44,590 nucleotides of DNA from JACJYE01 sp964432875 (GTDB lineage: Bacteria > Bacteroidota > Bacteroidia > Chitinophagales > Saprospiraceae): NCBI GenBank assembly GCA_964432875.1, contig CAYSPJ010000031.1, positions 1 to 44,590 on the forward strand, written 5' to 3'. Positions 1-8,200 of this stretch are shown in pieces. The notes beneath the pieces were generated by a model that saw only the letters and a program-made list of their open reading frames with translations, had not been told where the DNA came from and did no database searches. The stretch's first letter is position 1. Every line of letters starts with the position of its first letter. A program made the translations under genes and the position numbers.

Positions 1-39
1 GCAACGTACCCGCCAGAGGCCCTATTCGGGCCTCTGGCG
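1..39. repeat. Structured repeat, copy 1 (partial)
   Basis: The window opens with GCAACGTA followed by a perfect 12-bp inverted repeat (11-22 with 28-39) around a 5-base loop TATTC. The first 39 bases match 13467-13505 of the second copy: the lead GCAACGTA, the CCG and the CCCTAT around the loop are the same, and three of the base pairs change on both sides so that pairing is kept. Similarity stops after the hairpin, and the closing inverted repeat TACGTTGC seen in copy 2 is not found here. The scaffold starting exactly at the first repeat base suggests an assembly break in a multicopy repeat. Confidence 0.7.
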
Positions 40-195
40 TGGATCAGCGAGCTGCGCATCCGTCTGAAAGACAGGGCGAACGGACCTCGGAAAGGCCCTG
101 CATTCTGAAAATGTCCAGTAGTATGGTCTTATGCAAGCTCAGGTAACCTGTATGCACAATAAGGTCGATAGCAAGAAGGCCTCCGTTCACTTGCC

Positions 196-3100
196 TCAAT
201 ATAAAACAATCTTCACTACCTCTCGCTCCTCAGAAACAAAGACATACATCCCTGCCGGTAGCGCAGAGAGGTCCATCTGATGGTCTTTCTGTACCCGCCA
301 CACCGGCCTGCCCGCCAGATCAGTCAATACGCCGCTGACCGGGCGGTTGAAGTGCAGGATGCCCCGGCGGGCCGGGTTGGGGAAAACGGTAAGCCTGGCG
401 CTAGCCGCCACATCGCGAGTGCTGTTGATGAGCTCGCTGGTGACAAAGACGTCATCGAGCCGCAACATGTCTCGGGCACCGCTGTTCATGTCCAGTTGCT
501 GTCCGGTGAAGTAGTACTTCCAGCGCAGGAACAAGTCTGGCTGCCCCAAGGCCGCCGCAGGCAGGGCAATCCTTTCAAAAACCTGCACATCCCCTGCTTC
601 CGGCGTGCGCTGGTATTCCACGGCATTGCCCTGGTCGTCCTCCACGTCCGTCCATTCACCCGCCAAGCCGGCCTTGTATTGCAGCCGCAGGTGATAGACC
701 CGGGAGTTGGCCCGCAAGGTGCCAGTGGTGAAGCTGACAAAAGCGCTGTCGATGCCCGTCGTGTTTACATTGAGCAGAGCGGCGCCCAGGTCGCGGCCCC
801 GGCCCGTATTGATAAAGGAAATCCCCTCCTCGCCCAAGCCGTTGATGCGGGTGCGGCTTTCGTTTTTGTAGGGGAAGCCGATATTGCCGCTATCGCCGGA
901 GGCGTAGTCGTCGTGGGGGATGTAGTAGGCGAAGAGCAGCTCGTCTTCCAGGCGGGGGTCATTCTGGGCGCTCTGCAAGAAGAGCAGGTGGTCGGGGAAA
1001 GCGCCTTCCGGGTTTTCCGCATCCCAGAAAACGAACTGGAAGTCCGCGGCATTCAAATCAAAAGCTGGGGGATAGACCAAGATGCGGACTTTCAGCTCTA
1101 CCGGCAAGTTGTTGCCATCGTCGGCGGTGAGCAATATTGCCGTCTCGCCCTGGCGCAGGCCGCCCAGCGTGATCTGGCTGCCCTGGATGCTCAGGGCGGC
1201 CAGCGTCTCATCCTCAATGGTGGCCTCGAAGCTGAGCGCATCCCCCTCCGGGTCGGTGAAAACCGTGTTGAAGTCCAGGCTGAAGGTTCCGTCTGCCGCG
1301 ATCAGCTCGATCAGCGCGGGGTCGAAAGCCACGCTGGGCGGGAAGTTGGCCGTTTCCAGCGGCACCCCGTCCAGCGTCAGGTTGTCGAAGCGGTTGTTGC
1401 CCACGGTGCCGCCCGTGCCGTCATCGAGCTGGTCGATTTGGATGGCGATTCCAAAGCTGGTGTTGTCATTCACCCCGGCCGTATCGGTGAAATTATAGAC
1501 GATCACCGTAGGGATTTCCGTGATGACGAGCGTGTCCAGCGGGAGGAAATTTAGACCATCGATAGTGTAGGAGAGGTACTGCCGATTGGCGCCGCTGCCC
1601 GACCTCCGGGTCTCGTAGGCAAAGACCAGGTCTTGGTAGTTGCTGGAAGGCAGCGCGAAAGTCAGCGTGCTGCCGATGGGGTTGTTCACCCGCAGGTGGC
1701 TGCCCGCGGGGTCACCAAAGCGGGCATTGGCACCGCTAAAGTCTTGGCCGGTTCCCGTAGTCACCTCGGTAGCCGGGCCGGGCTCGATATTTAAAGCCGC
1801 GCCGCCGATGGTAAAGCTGGGCGTGGCAAAATCAGCGGCGATATTGAAATTCCAGTAGTGCAGCACCTCGCTGGAATCCAGCAATTGGCCGTCCATCCAT
1901 ATTAGCCTCCGCTCCATCCAGTCTTGCATCCAATCAATCTCTTCGGCGTGGGAATTGGCGATGAACCAGTTGGGCCACACGTACTGCCCCATCACTGGCC
2001 AACGCTGGAAATTGCGCGGGGCGGCTTCATTGAGCAGCGCTTGTTTATCGCGGAGCTTGCCGATGATGTGCGCATTGGAAAAAACGCTTTCCCGCAGCTG
2101 GGTATAGCGGCGGCGGTATTGCTTCTGGAATTCCTCATCTTCAAACAATCGGCTGAACCAGCCATCGAGGTATTCCTCACTGCTGATGAGCGGATAGTAC
2201 CAGCCCTCGGGATTCCAGCCATCGAGGTATTCGGCATTGCCCCAACAGAGGTTGTAGTCCCAAATCGGCCCCAGCTTGAGCTTGCCGTTGCGGTCTTTGT
2301 GAAAGAAAGTACTGAGGCGGTAACCATCGATTTGCTTGGTCAGCTCGGTCATGAGGTGATAGTCGATGAAGGTGGCCGGGTCGATATAAGCCCGGTAGCC
2401 AGCCTGTTCATCCAGGAAATCCGGCCCCATGATGGCGGCATCCACTTCATTGAGGTACTGGCGCAGCCAGTCGCGTTGTTCCAGGGTGATCTCCTCTTCT
2501 TGAGGGCGCACGAAAGCGTACAGGTTGCCGCGGTCGAGCGTAAACCCGCTTTCGCCCGGCCCCAGGCGGTCTTTTTTAAAGATGTACCCCCCGGTAATTT
2601 CGGGTTCCTGATTGTGATGCGGCTCCAATTCAGCCAGGTCCAGCCTGCCAGGGGCGATCTTGATGCGCTCCACCAGCAGATAAACGCCGTGGTAGTGCGC
2701 ATGGCCCAGTGGGCCGTTGCCGTCGTGGAGAAACAGTTCTACAAAATGCGTCCTCGGTGCGTAATTGCCCATATCGCGGGCCAGTTCATAAGCCAGGGCG
2801 TTGCGCATCAGCGACTTATCGGAATATGGCCCATGTAGCACCCAGTTGTGCTCCTCCGGCATGCCCAACAGGGCTTCCTTGCGGTTGGTGCCATCTTCGT
2901 TGAAGATATGGAAGCCATAGCCTTTCTTGGGGAAAGATTGCGAGCTAGAGCCCCTGATTTCAATATTGATGCGGGAATTGAGAAGGTTGGGGCTGGTGAT
3001 TTGATACCGTCCGTCCGTCGTTTCGTCGATGAGGGTGAGGTAGGCGATGGTCTTTTCGTCGGGGCCGATGGGCTGGTCAAACTGATTGATAATCATCAGC

Positions 3101-4404
3101 GGCAAATTAGAGGAAAAGGACGATAAAGCACTCGTAGTGATATTGTAAGTAGCGGCGGCTATTTCGCTATTCATGCTGCCAGCTCTGGCCGCCACGGCGC
3201 GGATGGTGGCCGTGTTGAGCAGTTGAAACGGCCCGGAATACACGGTGGCATTGGCGGCAGTGGGGCGGCTCCCATCAGTAGTATAGAGGATGGTAGCGTT
3301 GGCTTCTGTGGTGTGTAGCGCAATCGTCGCAGCACCTGCATAAGCACCAGGGGAGGTCAGGAATGCTGGTTTGCTCAACCGGTCGGCAAAGCCTTGGTCG
3401 CCATTTTGAAACCCGGGCGTGGCCTCCTCGAAAAACACAAAAGGGCCAGTGCCATTCGGCAGGCGGCCATAGGAAATATCAGTGGGCAGGGCGGTAGCAG
3501 GCATCTGATCGGCCAGGGTGCCATCGGGGGCAGTAAGGGAAATGGTTTCGCCGGCTGCGCTGATGGCAAAATTGGTATGTAGTGCGCCGCCGGGGATGAA
3601 ACAATGCGTCGCCTCCAGCGGCTCCTGGATCTGGCCATTGGGCAGCCGCCACCTTACGGCAACATGGTCTCCGCCATAGGCTTCTTTCATCAGCGCCATG
3701 ATGAAATAGCGCGATCCGGCCTGCAAAAAGATGGGGGCAGATTGCTGCTCCGCGTATTTGTTCCATTCGCGCGGGTTTGTCCAGTCGGGCACATGGGCTA
3801 CGAGGGCCACCTCGGCAGGCTGCTCGTTGGGGCTGAGGAAAAGGCGGGTATTGTCGTCGCCAGATACCCAAAAGGTATAATTGCCGCTGGCCGGCGCCTC
3901 CAGCCAGCCATAGATGCGCTGGCCGTAATTCTCGGCGATATCCCGCGGTGCCTCAAAGAAATTTTTGAGCACGTTCCGGCTGGAAGGCATATCGGGGAAG
4001 CGCGGGTGGGCGAGCAGATCATCTACCGAAGTGCCGGGGATGTTGAAATAGACCTCCCGTTGCAGGCCGTTGATCTCCTCGTTTTTTGGCGGCTTCCTGT
4101 TTTTGCCCGAAGCCCAGATTAGCAGGTATTCTCCAGGTTCGATCACATAGTCGGGGAAAACCCACTTAAACAGGTTTTGCGGATTGTCGGATAGCCCATA
4201 GCCTTCCAGGTTTACAGGCTCGGTGCCGGCGTTGAACAGCTCTATCCAGTCTGCAAAAGCGCCGTCCTCATCGGCAGTAGTGGCATTATTGGAAGCCATG
4301 ATTTCATTGATGACCACCTGGGCCGGAAGCCATGCCGGGCAGATGAACAGCATCACCCAAACACTACAAATAGCAATCATTCTGTAAAATGTCATCACGC
4401 TCAT
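196..4404 (-). CDS. Secreted multidomain CotH-kinase protein with T9SS sorting tail
   Basis: A very large cell-surface protein (1402 aa). In order it shows a signal peptide ending near WLPAQ (residue 29), a lamin-tail-like domain (about 30-120; INEIMASN, DWIELFN), a PA14-like region (about 145-275; GNYTFWVSGDDNTRLFLS), a chitobiase C-terminal-like module (about 350-425; TILYTTDGSRPT), and a CotH domain (about 430-800) with RGSSSQSFPKKGY, GVYLLVERIK, GGYIFKKD and GPIWDYNLCWGN. Then follow jelly-roll or choice-of-anchor stretches, a cadherin-like repeat (about 1055-1150) and a C-terminal sorting domain beginning VFPNPA and ending KIVLY. CotH proteins of spore coats are protein kinases; whether this one phosphorylates anything is unknown. 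The tail implies export by the type IX system and anchoring at the outer membrane or release. Met4 and Met9 are alternative starts. It stands alone on its strand, and its substrate cannot be inferred. Confidence 0.9.
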   Translation of the reverse strand: MSVMTFYRMIAICSVWVMLFICPAWLPAQVVINEIMASNNATTADEDGAFADWIELFNAGTEPVNLEGYGLSDNPQNLFKWVFPDYVIEPGEYLLIWASGKNRKPPKNEEINGLQREVYFNIPGTSVDDLLAHPRFPDMPSSRNVLKNFFEAPRDIAENYGQRIYGWLEAPASGNYTFWVSGDDNTRLFLSPNEQPAEVALVAHVPDWTNPREWNKYAEQQSAPIFLQAGSRYFIMALMKEAYGGDHVAVRWRLPNGQIQEPLEATHCFIPGGALHTNFAISAAGETISLTAPDGTLADQMPATALPTDISYGRLPNGTGPFVFFEEATPGFQNGDQGFADRLSKPAFLTSPGAYAGAATIALHTTEANATILYTTDGSRPTAANATVYSGPFQLLNTATIRAVAARAGSMNSEIAAATYNITTSALSSFSSNLPLMIINQFDQPIGPDEKTIAYLTLIDETTDGRYQITSPNLLNSRINIEIRGSSSQSFPKKGYGFHIFNEDGTNRKEALLGMPEEHNWVLHGPYSDKSLMRNALAYELARDMGNYAPRTHFVELFLHDGNGPLGHAHYHGVYLLVERIKIAPGRLDLAELEPHHNQEPEITGGYIFKKDRLGPGESGFTLDRGNLYAFVRPQEEEITLEQRDWLRQYLNEVDAAIMGPDFLDEQAGYRAYIDPATFIDYHLMTELTKQIDGYRLSTFFHKDRNGKLKLGPIWDYNLCWGNAEYLDGWNPEGWYYPLISSEEYLDGWFSRLFEDEEFQKQYRRRYTQLRESVFSNAHIIGKLRDKQALLNEAAPRNFQRWPVMGQYVWPNWFIANSHAEEIDWMQDWMERRLIWMDGQLLDSSEVLHYWNFNIAADFATPSFTIGGAALNIEPGPATEVTTGTGQDFSGANARFGDPAGSHLRVNNPIGSTLTFALPSSNYQDLVFAYETRRSGSGANRQYLSYTIDGLNFLPLDTLVITEIPTVIVYNFTDTAGVNDNTSFGIAIQIDQLDDGTGGTVGNNRFDNLTLDGVPLETANFPPSVAFDPALIELIAADGTFSLDFNTVFTDPEGDALSFEATIEDETLAALSIQGSQITLGGLRQGETAILLTADDGNNLPVELKVRILVYPPAFDLNAADFQFVFWDAENPEGAFPDHLLFLQSAQNDPRLEDELLFAYYIPHDDYASGDSGNIGFPYKNESRTRINGLGEEGISFINTGRGRDLGAALLNVNTTGIDSAFVSFTTGTLRANSRVYHLRLQYKAGLAGEWTDVEDDQGNAVEYQRTPEAGDVQVFERIALPAAALGQPDLFLRWKYYFTGQQLDMNSGARDMLRLDDVFVTSELINSTRDVAASARLTVFPNPARRGILHFNRPVSGVLTDLAGRPVWRVQKDHQMDLSALPAGMYVFVSEEREVVKIVLY

Positions 4405-4784
4405 TTTTTTTAATGATAGTCAAAATATCCCCCAGCTTTAGCTCAAGCACGGTGGTTTAGAAGCTTGTGAAGAGTGGCGATTGGCAATTTGGCTCATAAC
4501 GCAGTGGCCCTGCATGGTGTAGATGCAAACCAAAGATGATCGAACGCCCTGCTAGAGCCAGACTCTTGTAGGGGCAATATTAGATAAACTCAGCGGATTA
4601 ATGAAGGCGGAACGGGATTTTTATTATTTCGGCCGCAGTGGAAGATGAGGGTGGTAGGGCTTACCCTTCTGGAATATCCCACAGCCAGGGGGAGAAATGA
4701 AAAAAACAATGCTTGCCTTTTAGGAGAGGGGGAAAGCAATTATATTTGTAGGCATAAACGAGTCCAAGCGCTTACTGACGAACC
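4405..4784. other. Intergenic region between divergent genes
   Basis: This 380-base spacer separates the T9SS gene (minus) from the CoiA-like gene (plus). No ORF in it looks coding. At 4741-4748 the plus strand has TATATTTG, which fits the Bacteroidota -7 box TAnnTTTG. A T-run (4718-4721) lies 19 bases upstream in place of a clear TTG -33 element, so this is a plausible but weak promoter for the gene starting at 4785. I see no terminator or repeat. Confidence 0.4.
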
Positions 4785-5684
4785 ATGGCTAATATTCATA
4801 CTCAACTTCCTTATGGCTTGCGGGAGGGCCGGCTACTCAGTATCGAAGAGGCCGCTCGGGGGCTTGCTTGTGGCTGTATCTGCCCCGCCTGTGAGGCGCC
4901 GCTGGTAGCCCGGAAAGGCGAGAAGCAAGCCCATCATTTCGCTCACTACAAAGGGCAGGGCTGTGCTCATGGATTGGAGACCGGCCTACACCTCAAGGCA
5001 AAAGAGATACTGGAGCGCCGCCGCCACATCGCCCTGCCTGCCGTATTTTTGCACCGGCAGAAGTCGCCCTATTTCCGCCCGCAGCTCATCCGTTTCGACA
5101 AAGTGCAGTTGGAGCAATATTTGGGTAATTTGCGGCCCGACATCATCTTGGAAGCGGGCCCGCGCCGCCTACTGCTGGAAGTAGCCGTTACCCATGCCTC
5201 GCCGGAGCGGAAGGTCAAGCGCTTGCAGCAATTGGGCTTGCCTGCCCTGGAGGTGGACGCGCTGGCCATTTATCAGAAAGCCATCCAGCAGAACGGCAGC
5301 TTTACCCCTGCTCATTATGAGAGCGAGCTCATCCATGGGCTGGAGCAAAAGCGCTGGCTCTTCAACCCCAAAAAGCAGGGTGCGGAGTACCGGCTGCGCA
5401 AAGAGGCAGCTGCCCGCCCGGTGCGGCATAGCCTGGTCAAAGGCTTCCACCGCTATATCGTGCCAGGCTGTCCTCTGGGCAAGCGCTACTGGCGCTCTGG
5501 CTTTCGTGAAGGCAAAAGCTATGCCCAGCTCTGGCAGGATTGCTTACATTGCCCCCGTTGCCTGGAAATCTCCTATCGCCAGGAAATGACTGGCTACCGC
5601 CTCGCGCCTCAGGAGCCCCAAGAGGTGCTATGTTGGGGGCATCTGCCCCTGCCACAGGCACCCGATTGGGCTTCGTGCATCTGA
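4785..5684 (+). CDS. CoiA-like protein with predicted nuclease domain
   Basis: A 299-aa protein resembling the competence protein CoiA family. The N-terminal part has a zinc-finger-like CICPACEAPL (Cys pairs) followed by KQAHHFAHYKGQGC, a His-rich motif common in this family. The centre has LRPDIIL, then about 10 residues, then LLLEVAVTH, the arrangement of acidic residues of a PD-(D/E)xK-type nuclease core, here with E-V-A instead of ExK. The C-terminal third has two further CxxC-like pairs (CLHCPRC). CoiA acts in DNA processing during transformation in Gram-positive bacteria; many Bacteroidota carry distant homologues of unknown role. It is followed 49 bases later by thiL on the same strand with no functional link. 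A longer overlapping frame from 4645 is spurious. Family assignment is moderately sure; catalytic activity is inference. Confidence 0.7.
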   Translation: MANIHTQLPYGLREGRLLSIEEAARGLACGCICPACEAPLVARKGEKQAHHFAHYKGQGCAHGLETGLHLKAKEILERRRHIALPAVFLHRQKSPYFRPQLIRFDKVQLEQYLGNLRPDIILEAGPRRLLLEVAVTHASPERKVKRLQQLGLPALEVDALAIYQKAIQQNGSFTPAHYESELIHGLEQKRWLFNPKKQGAEYRLRKEAAARPVRHSLVKGFHRYIVPGCPLGKRYWRSGFREGKSYAQLWQDCLHCPRCLEISYRQEMTGYRLAPQEPQEVLCWGHLPLPQAPDWASCI

Positions 5685-5733
5685 ATCCCAAAAAACAGTT
5701 ATCTTTGTGCGCTAAAACAGACACATACGACTT

Positions 5734-6807
5734 ATGTCAGGACAACAGCCAGAACAGCCGCCTCAGCGCACCGACGTCAACGAACTGGGAGAGTTTGGGC
5801 TCATCAACCATTTGACCCGAAATTTCCCGCTGCGCAACCAAGCTTCCCTCAAAGGCGTGGGCGACGATGCCGCAGTCATCGACAACGGCAGCTGGCTCAC
5901 CCTGGTCTCTACCGATATGCTGGTGGAAGGCATCCACTTCGACCTGGCCTACACCCCACTCAAACACCTGGGCTACAAAGCCATAGTGGTCAACCTGTCG
6001 GATATCTACGCCATGAACGGCCGGCCCAAACAGGTGACCGTCTCCATCGCCCTGTCCAACCGCTTCTCGGTAGAAGCGCTGGATGATCTCTACGCCGGCA
6101 TCCGTGCTGCTTGCGATTTCTATCAGGTAGATCTGGTGGGCGGCGATACCACCTCTTCGCCGCGCGGGCTGGTGCTCAGCGTGACGGCTATCGGGCAGGG
6201 GGAAAAGGAAAAGCTGGCTTACCGCAACGGCGCCCAGGTCGGCGATCTGGTTTGCATCAGTGGCAACCTGGGGGCGGCCTATCTGGGGCTGCAAATCCTG
6301 GAGCGCGAAAAGCAAATCTATCTCTCCAACCCCGAAATACAACCCGACCTGGAGGGCCAGGATTATCTCATCGGCCGCTTCCTCAAGCCGGAAGCCCGCC
6401 GGGATATGATCGAGCTGTTTGACCAAAACAAGCTGGTGCCCACGGCCATGATCGACATATCCGACGGCCTGTCCTCCGATCTCTTCCACCTCTGCGAGCA
6501 ATCTGGCGTGGGGGCATTTATCGAAGAGAGTGGCGTATCTATCCACCCCGATGCCCAATTGCAAGCCCTCCAATTCCAGCTCGACCCCATCACCTGCGCC
6601 CTGAGCGGGGGGGAGGATTACGAATTGCTCTTTACCATCCGGCCGCAAGACCTGGACAAGGTGAAATACCTGCCTGATATTTATATCGCGGGCGAAATCA
6701 CGCCACTTGAAGATGGGGTGAAGCTGCACACCAAAGGCGGCAATATCCATGACATCAAAGCTCAGGGCTGGAAGCACTTTGACCCCTCCAAGTTGAGCAA
6801 GGGTTAG
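5734..6807 (+). CDS. thiL: Thiamine-phosphate kinase ThiL
   Basis: ThiL phosphorylates thiamine monophosphate with ATP to give thiamine diphosphate, the last step of the pathway, in the cytoplasm. The 357-aa product has the AIRS/PurM-like layout: an N-terminal ELGEFGLI segment, GVGDDAAVI (Mg/ATP-binding acidic pair), STDMLVEGIHF, NLSDIYAMNGRPK, LVGGDTTSS, and late in the sequence DISDGLSSDL and LSGGEDYELLFT. Length is normal to slightly long for the family. A TATCTTTG that fits a Bacteroidota -7 box lies at 5700-5707, about 27 bases before the ATG, without a clear -33 element. Its product would feed the thiamine-diphosphate-dependent pyruvate:ferredoxin oxidoreductase encoded further along, but the two are not in an operon. 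Confidence 0.95.
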   Translation: MSGQQPEQPPQRTDVNELGEFGLINHLTRNFPLRNQASLKGVGDDAAVIDNGSWLTLVSTDMLVEGIHFDLAYTPLKHLGYKAIVVNLSDIYAMNGRPKQVTVSIALSNRFSVEALDDLYAGIRAACDFYQVDLVGGDTTSSPRGLVLSVTAIGQGEKEKLAYRNGAQVGDLVCISGNLGAAYLGLQILEREKQIYLSNPEIQPDLEGQDYLIGRFLKPEARRDMIELFDQNKLVPTAMIDISDGLSSDLFHLCEQSGVGAFIEESGVSIHPDAQLQALQFQLDPITCALSGGEDYELLFTIRPQDLDKVKYLPDIYIAGEITPLEDGVKLHTKGGNIHDIKAQGWKHFDPSKLSKG

Positions 6808-6855
6808 GCTTGGCTTGCCAGGCTCATTCGCCTTCACTATGATCGATATCAAGAT

Positions 6856-7878
6856 ATGAAACGACTAACGCATCTCCTCCTGCTTTCCCTGGCCGCCGCA
6901 TTGATGGCTGCTGGTCTTTCCGCCTGCAAATCCGATGAGGCCGGGCAATCTGCTGAAGCAACAGAAGAAAGCCCGCCTGCGGTGCAGGTACCCGTCCCTA
7001 AATTTGAACGCGATTCGGCCTATGCCTTCGTCGCCAAGCAAGTCAGCTTCGGGCCGCGGGTGCCGAATACCGAAGCCCACCAGCAGTGCCGGCAGTGGTT
7101 GGCTGACCAATTCCGAGCTTACGGCGCCAAAGTGATCGAACAAAATTTCCAGGCCAAGGCCTACACCGGCGAAGTGCTGGACGCCACCAATATCATCGCC
7201 CAATTCAATCCTGGGGCGACTAAGCGCATCATGTTGTCCGCCCACTGGGACAGCCGCCCATTCGCCGATTCGCCCCTTAGCCAGGAGCGCCACACCGAGG
7301 CTATCCTTGGTGCCGACGATGGCGGCAGCGGCGTGGCAGTCCTCTTGGAAATCGCCCGCCAACTACAAGCCAACCCCATCGAAATGGGCGTGGATATCGT
7401 GCTCTTCGATGCTGAAGACTATGGCGAAAGCGGCGGCGGCAGCGCCGAAAGCTACGGCCTGGGTGCCCAGCACTGGTCGCGCAACATGCATCTCAGCGGC
7501 AAGCAGCGCCCCAAATACGGCATCCTCTTGGATATGGTCGGGGCCAAAGGGGCTCGGTTCCCCAAGGAATATTTCTCCATGCAATACGCACCCCAGGTGG
7601 TCAACAAAGTATGGAAGCTCGCTCAGGGCATGGGCTACGGCAATTACTTCGTCAACGATGATGGCGGTGGCGTGACCGACGACCACTACTTCGTCAATAC
7701 CATCGCGAAGGTGCCGATGATCGACATCATCAACCGCCCCATCGGTACCCAGACGGGCTTCGGCGAGTACTGGCATACCCACGACGACAACCTGGACATC
7801 ATTGACCCCCGCACCTTGCGCGCGGTAGGGCAAGTGGTGCTAGCCGTGGTCTATCGGGAGGCGAATGGGACGTTTTGA
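6856..7878 (+). CDS. M28-family lipoprotein, glutaminyl cyclase-like
   Basis: A 340-aa predicted lipoprotein. The first 24 residues form a signal peptide ending in the lipobox LSAC, so the mature protein is probably lipid-anchored in the periplasm. The catalytic part is of the M28 metallopeptidase fold: SAHWDSRPFAD supplies the first His and Asp zinc ligands, GADDGGSGVA the bridging Asp, LFDAEDYGE the acidic pair, and DDHYFV a late His. The layout and the WSRNMHLSGK region resemble animal-type (type II) glutaminyl-peptide cyclotransferases known from Bacteroidota such as Porphyromonas. That enzyme turns N-terminal Gln of exported proteins into pyroglutamate, which fits the many exported proteins starting with Gln after signal cleavage. 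An aminopeptidase role cannot be excluded from sequence. It lies 48 bases after thiL. Confidence 0.85.
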   Translation: MKRLTHLLLLSLAAALMAAGLSACKSDEAGQSAEATEESPPAVQVPVPKFERDSAYAFVAKQVSFGPRVPNTEAHQQCRQWLADQFRAYGAKVIEQNFQAKAYTGEVLDATNIIAQFNPGATKRIMLSAHWDSRPFADSPLSQERHTEAILGADDGGSGVAVLLEIARQLQANPIEMGVDIVLFDAEDYGESGGGSAESYGLGAQHWSRNMHLSGKQRPKYGILLDMVGAKGARFPKEYFSMQYAPQVVNKVWKLAQGMGYGNYFVNDDGGGVTDDHYFVNTIAKVPMIDIINRPIGTQTGFGEYWHTHDDNLDIIDPRTLRAVGQVVLAVVYREANGTF

Positions 7879-7960
7879 AAAGGGGAGGGCATATTAGCCC
7901 TCTGTCAGAGGCATGAAATGACGGATAGGCTCATCAAGGCATCCGGCATCGGCTAATCCT

Positions 7961-8125
7961 TTACATCCAAAGCACCGATATCCGCCGCCCCTCCACCTCC
8001 TGCTCTTCCCGGCGGATGCGCACCTCCCAGGGCAGCTCCTCCGAGCTTTTTTTCTCGAAGATGACCAGGTAGCCGTATATCGTCCCATGGGGCGAAGATA
8101 CGGATTTTTTGGCGGGAGCACGCAA
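7961..8125 (-). pseudogene. C-terminal stump of an AAA-ATPase/nuclease-type gene
   Basis: On the minus strand one frame reads as protein for about 40 residues, from TIYGYLVIFEKKSSEELPWE to a stop at 7961-7963. This resembles the C-terminal end (GYLVIFDRR...PWEEKI...) of a widespread family of proteins with an AAA ATPase and a PD-(D/E)xK-like C-terminal domain. There is no ATG in the frame. A TGA closes it upstream near 8150, and only a TTG at 8125 could start it. I read it as the remnant of a gene whose 5' part was lost, not a functional gene. The ORF beginning at the ATG at 8087 lies in another frame and is Arg/Ser-rich, hence unlikely. Family recognition is from memory of the motif. Confidence 0.45.
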
Positions 8126-8200
8126 TTGCGCCGCTGTGCGGCAGATAGCTTTTCAAGTCTCCAGGATTTTGTATCATTGCATCGTATAAAACCAAGGGGC

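Noticed and set aside
280..1554. A 424-codon plus-strand frame within the T9SS gene
   Set aside because: It is the antisense shadow of the GC-rich minus-strand gene, with no recognisable motif; the minus frame has signal peptide, domains and sorting tail.
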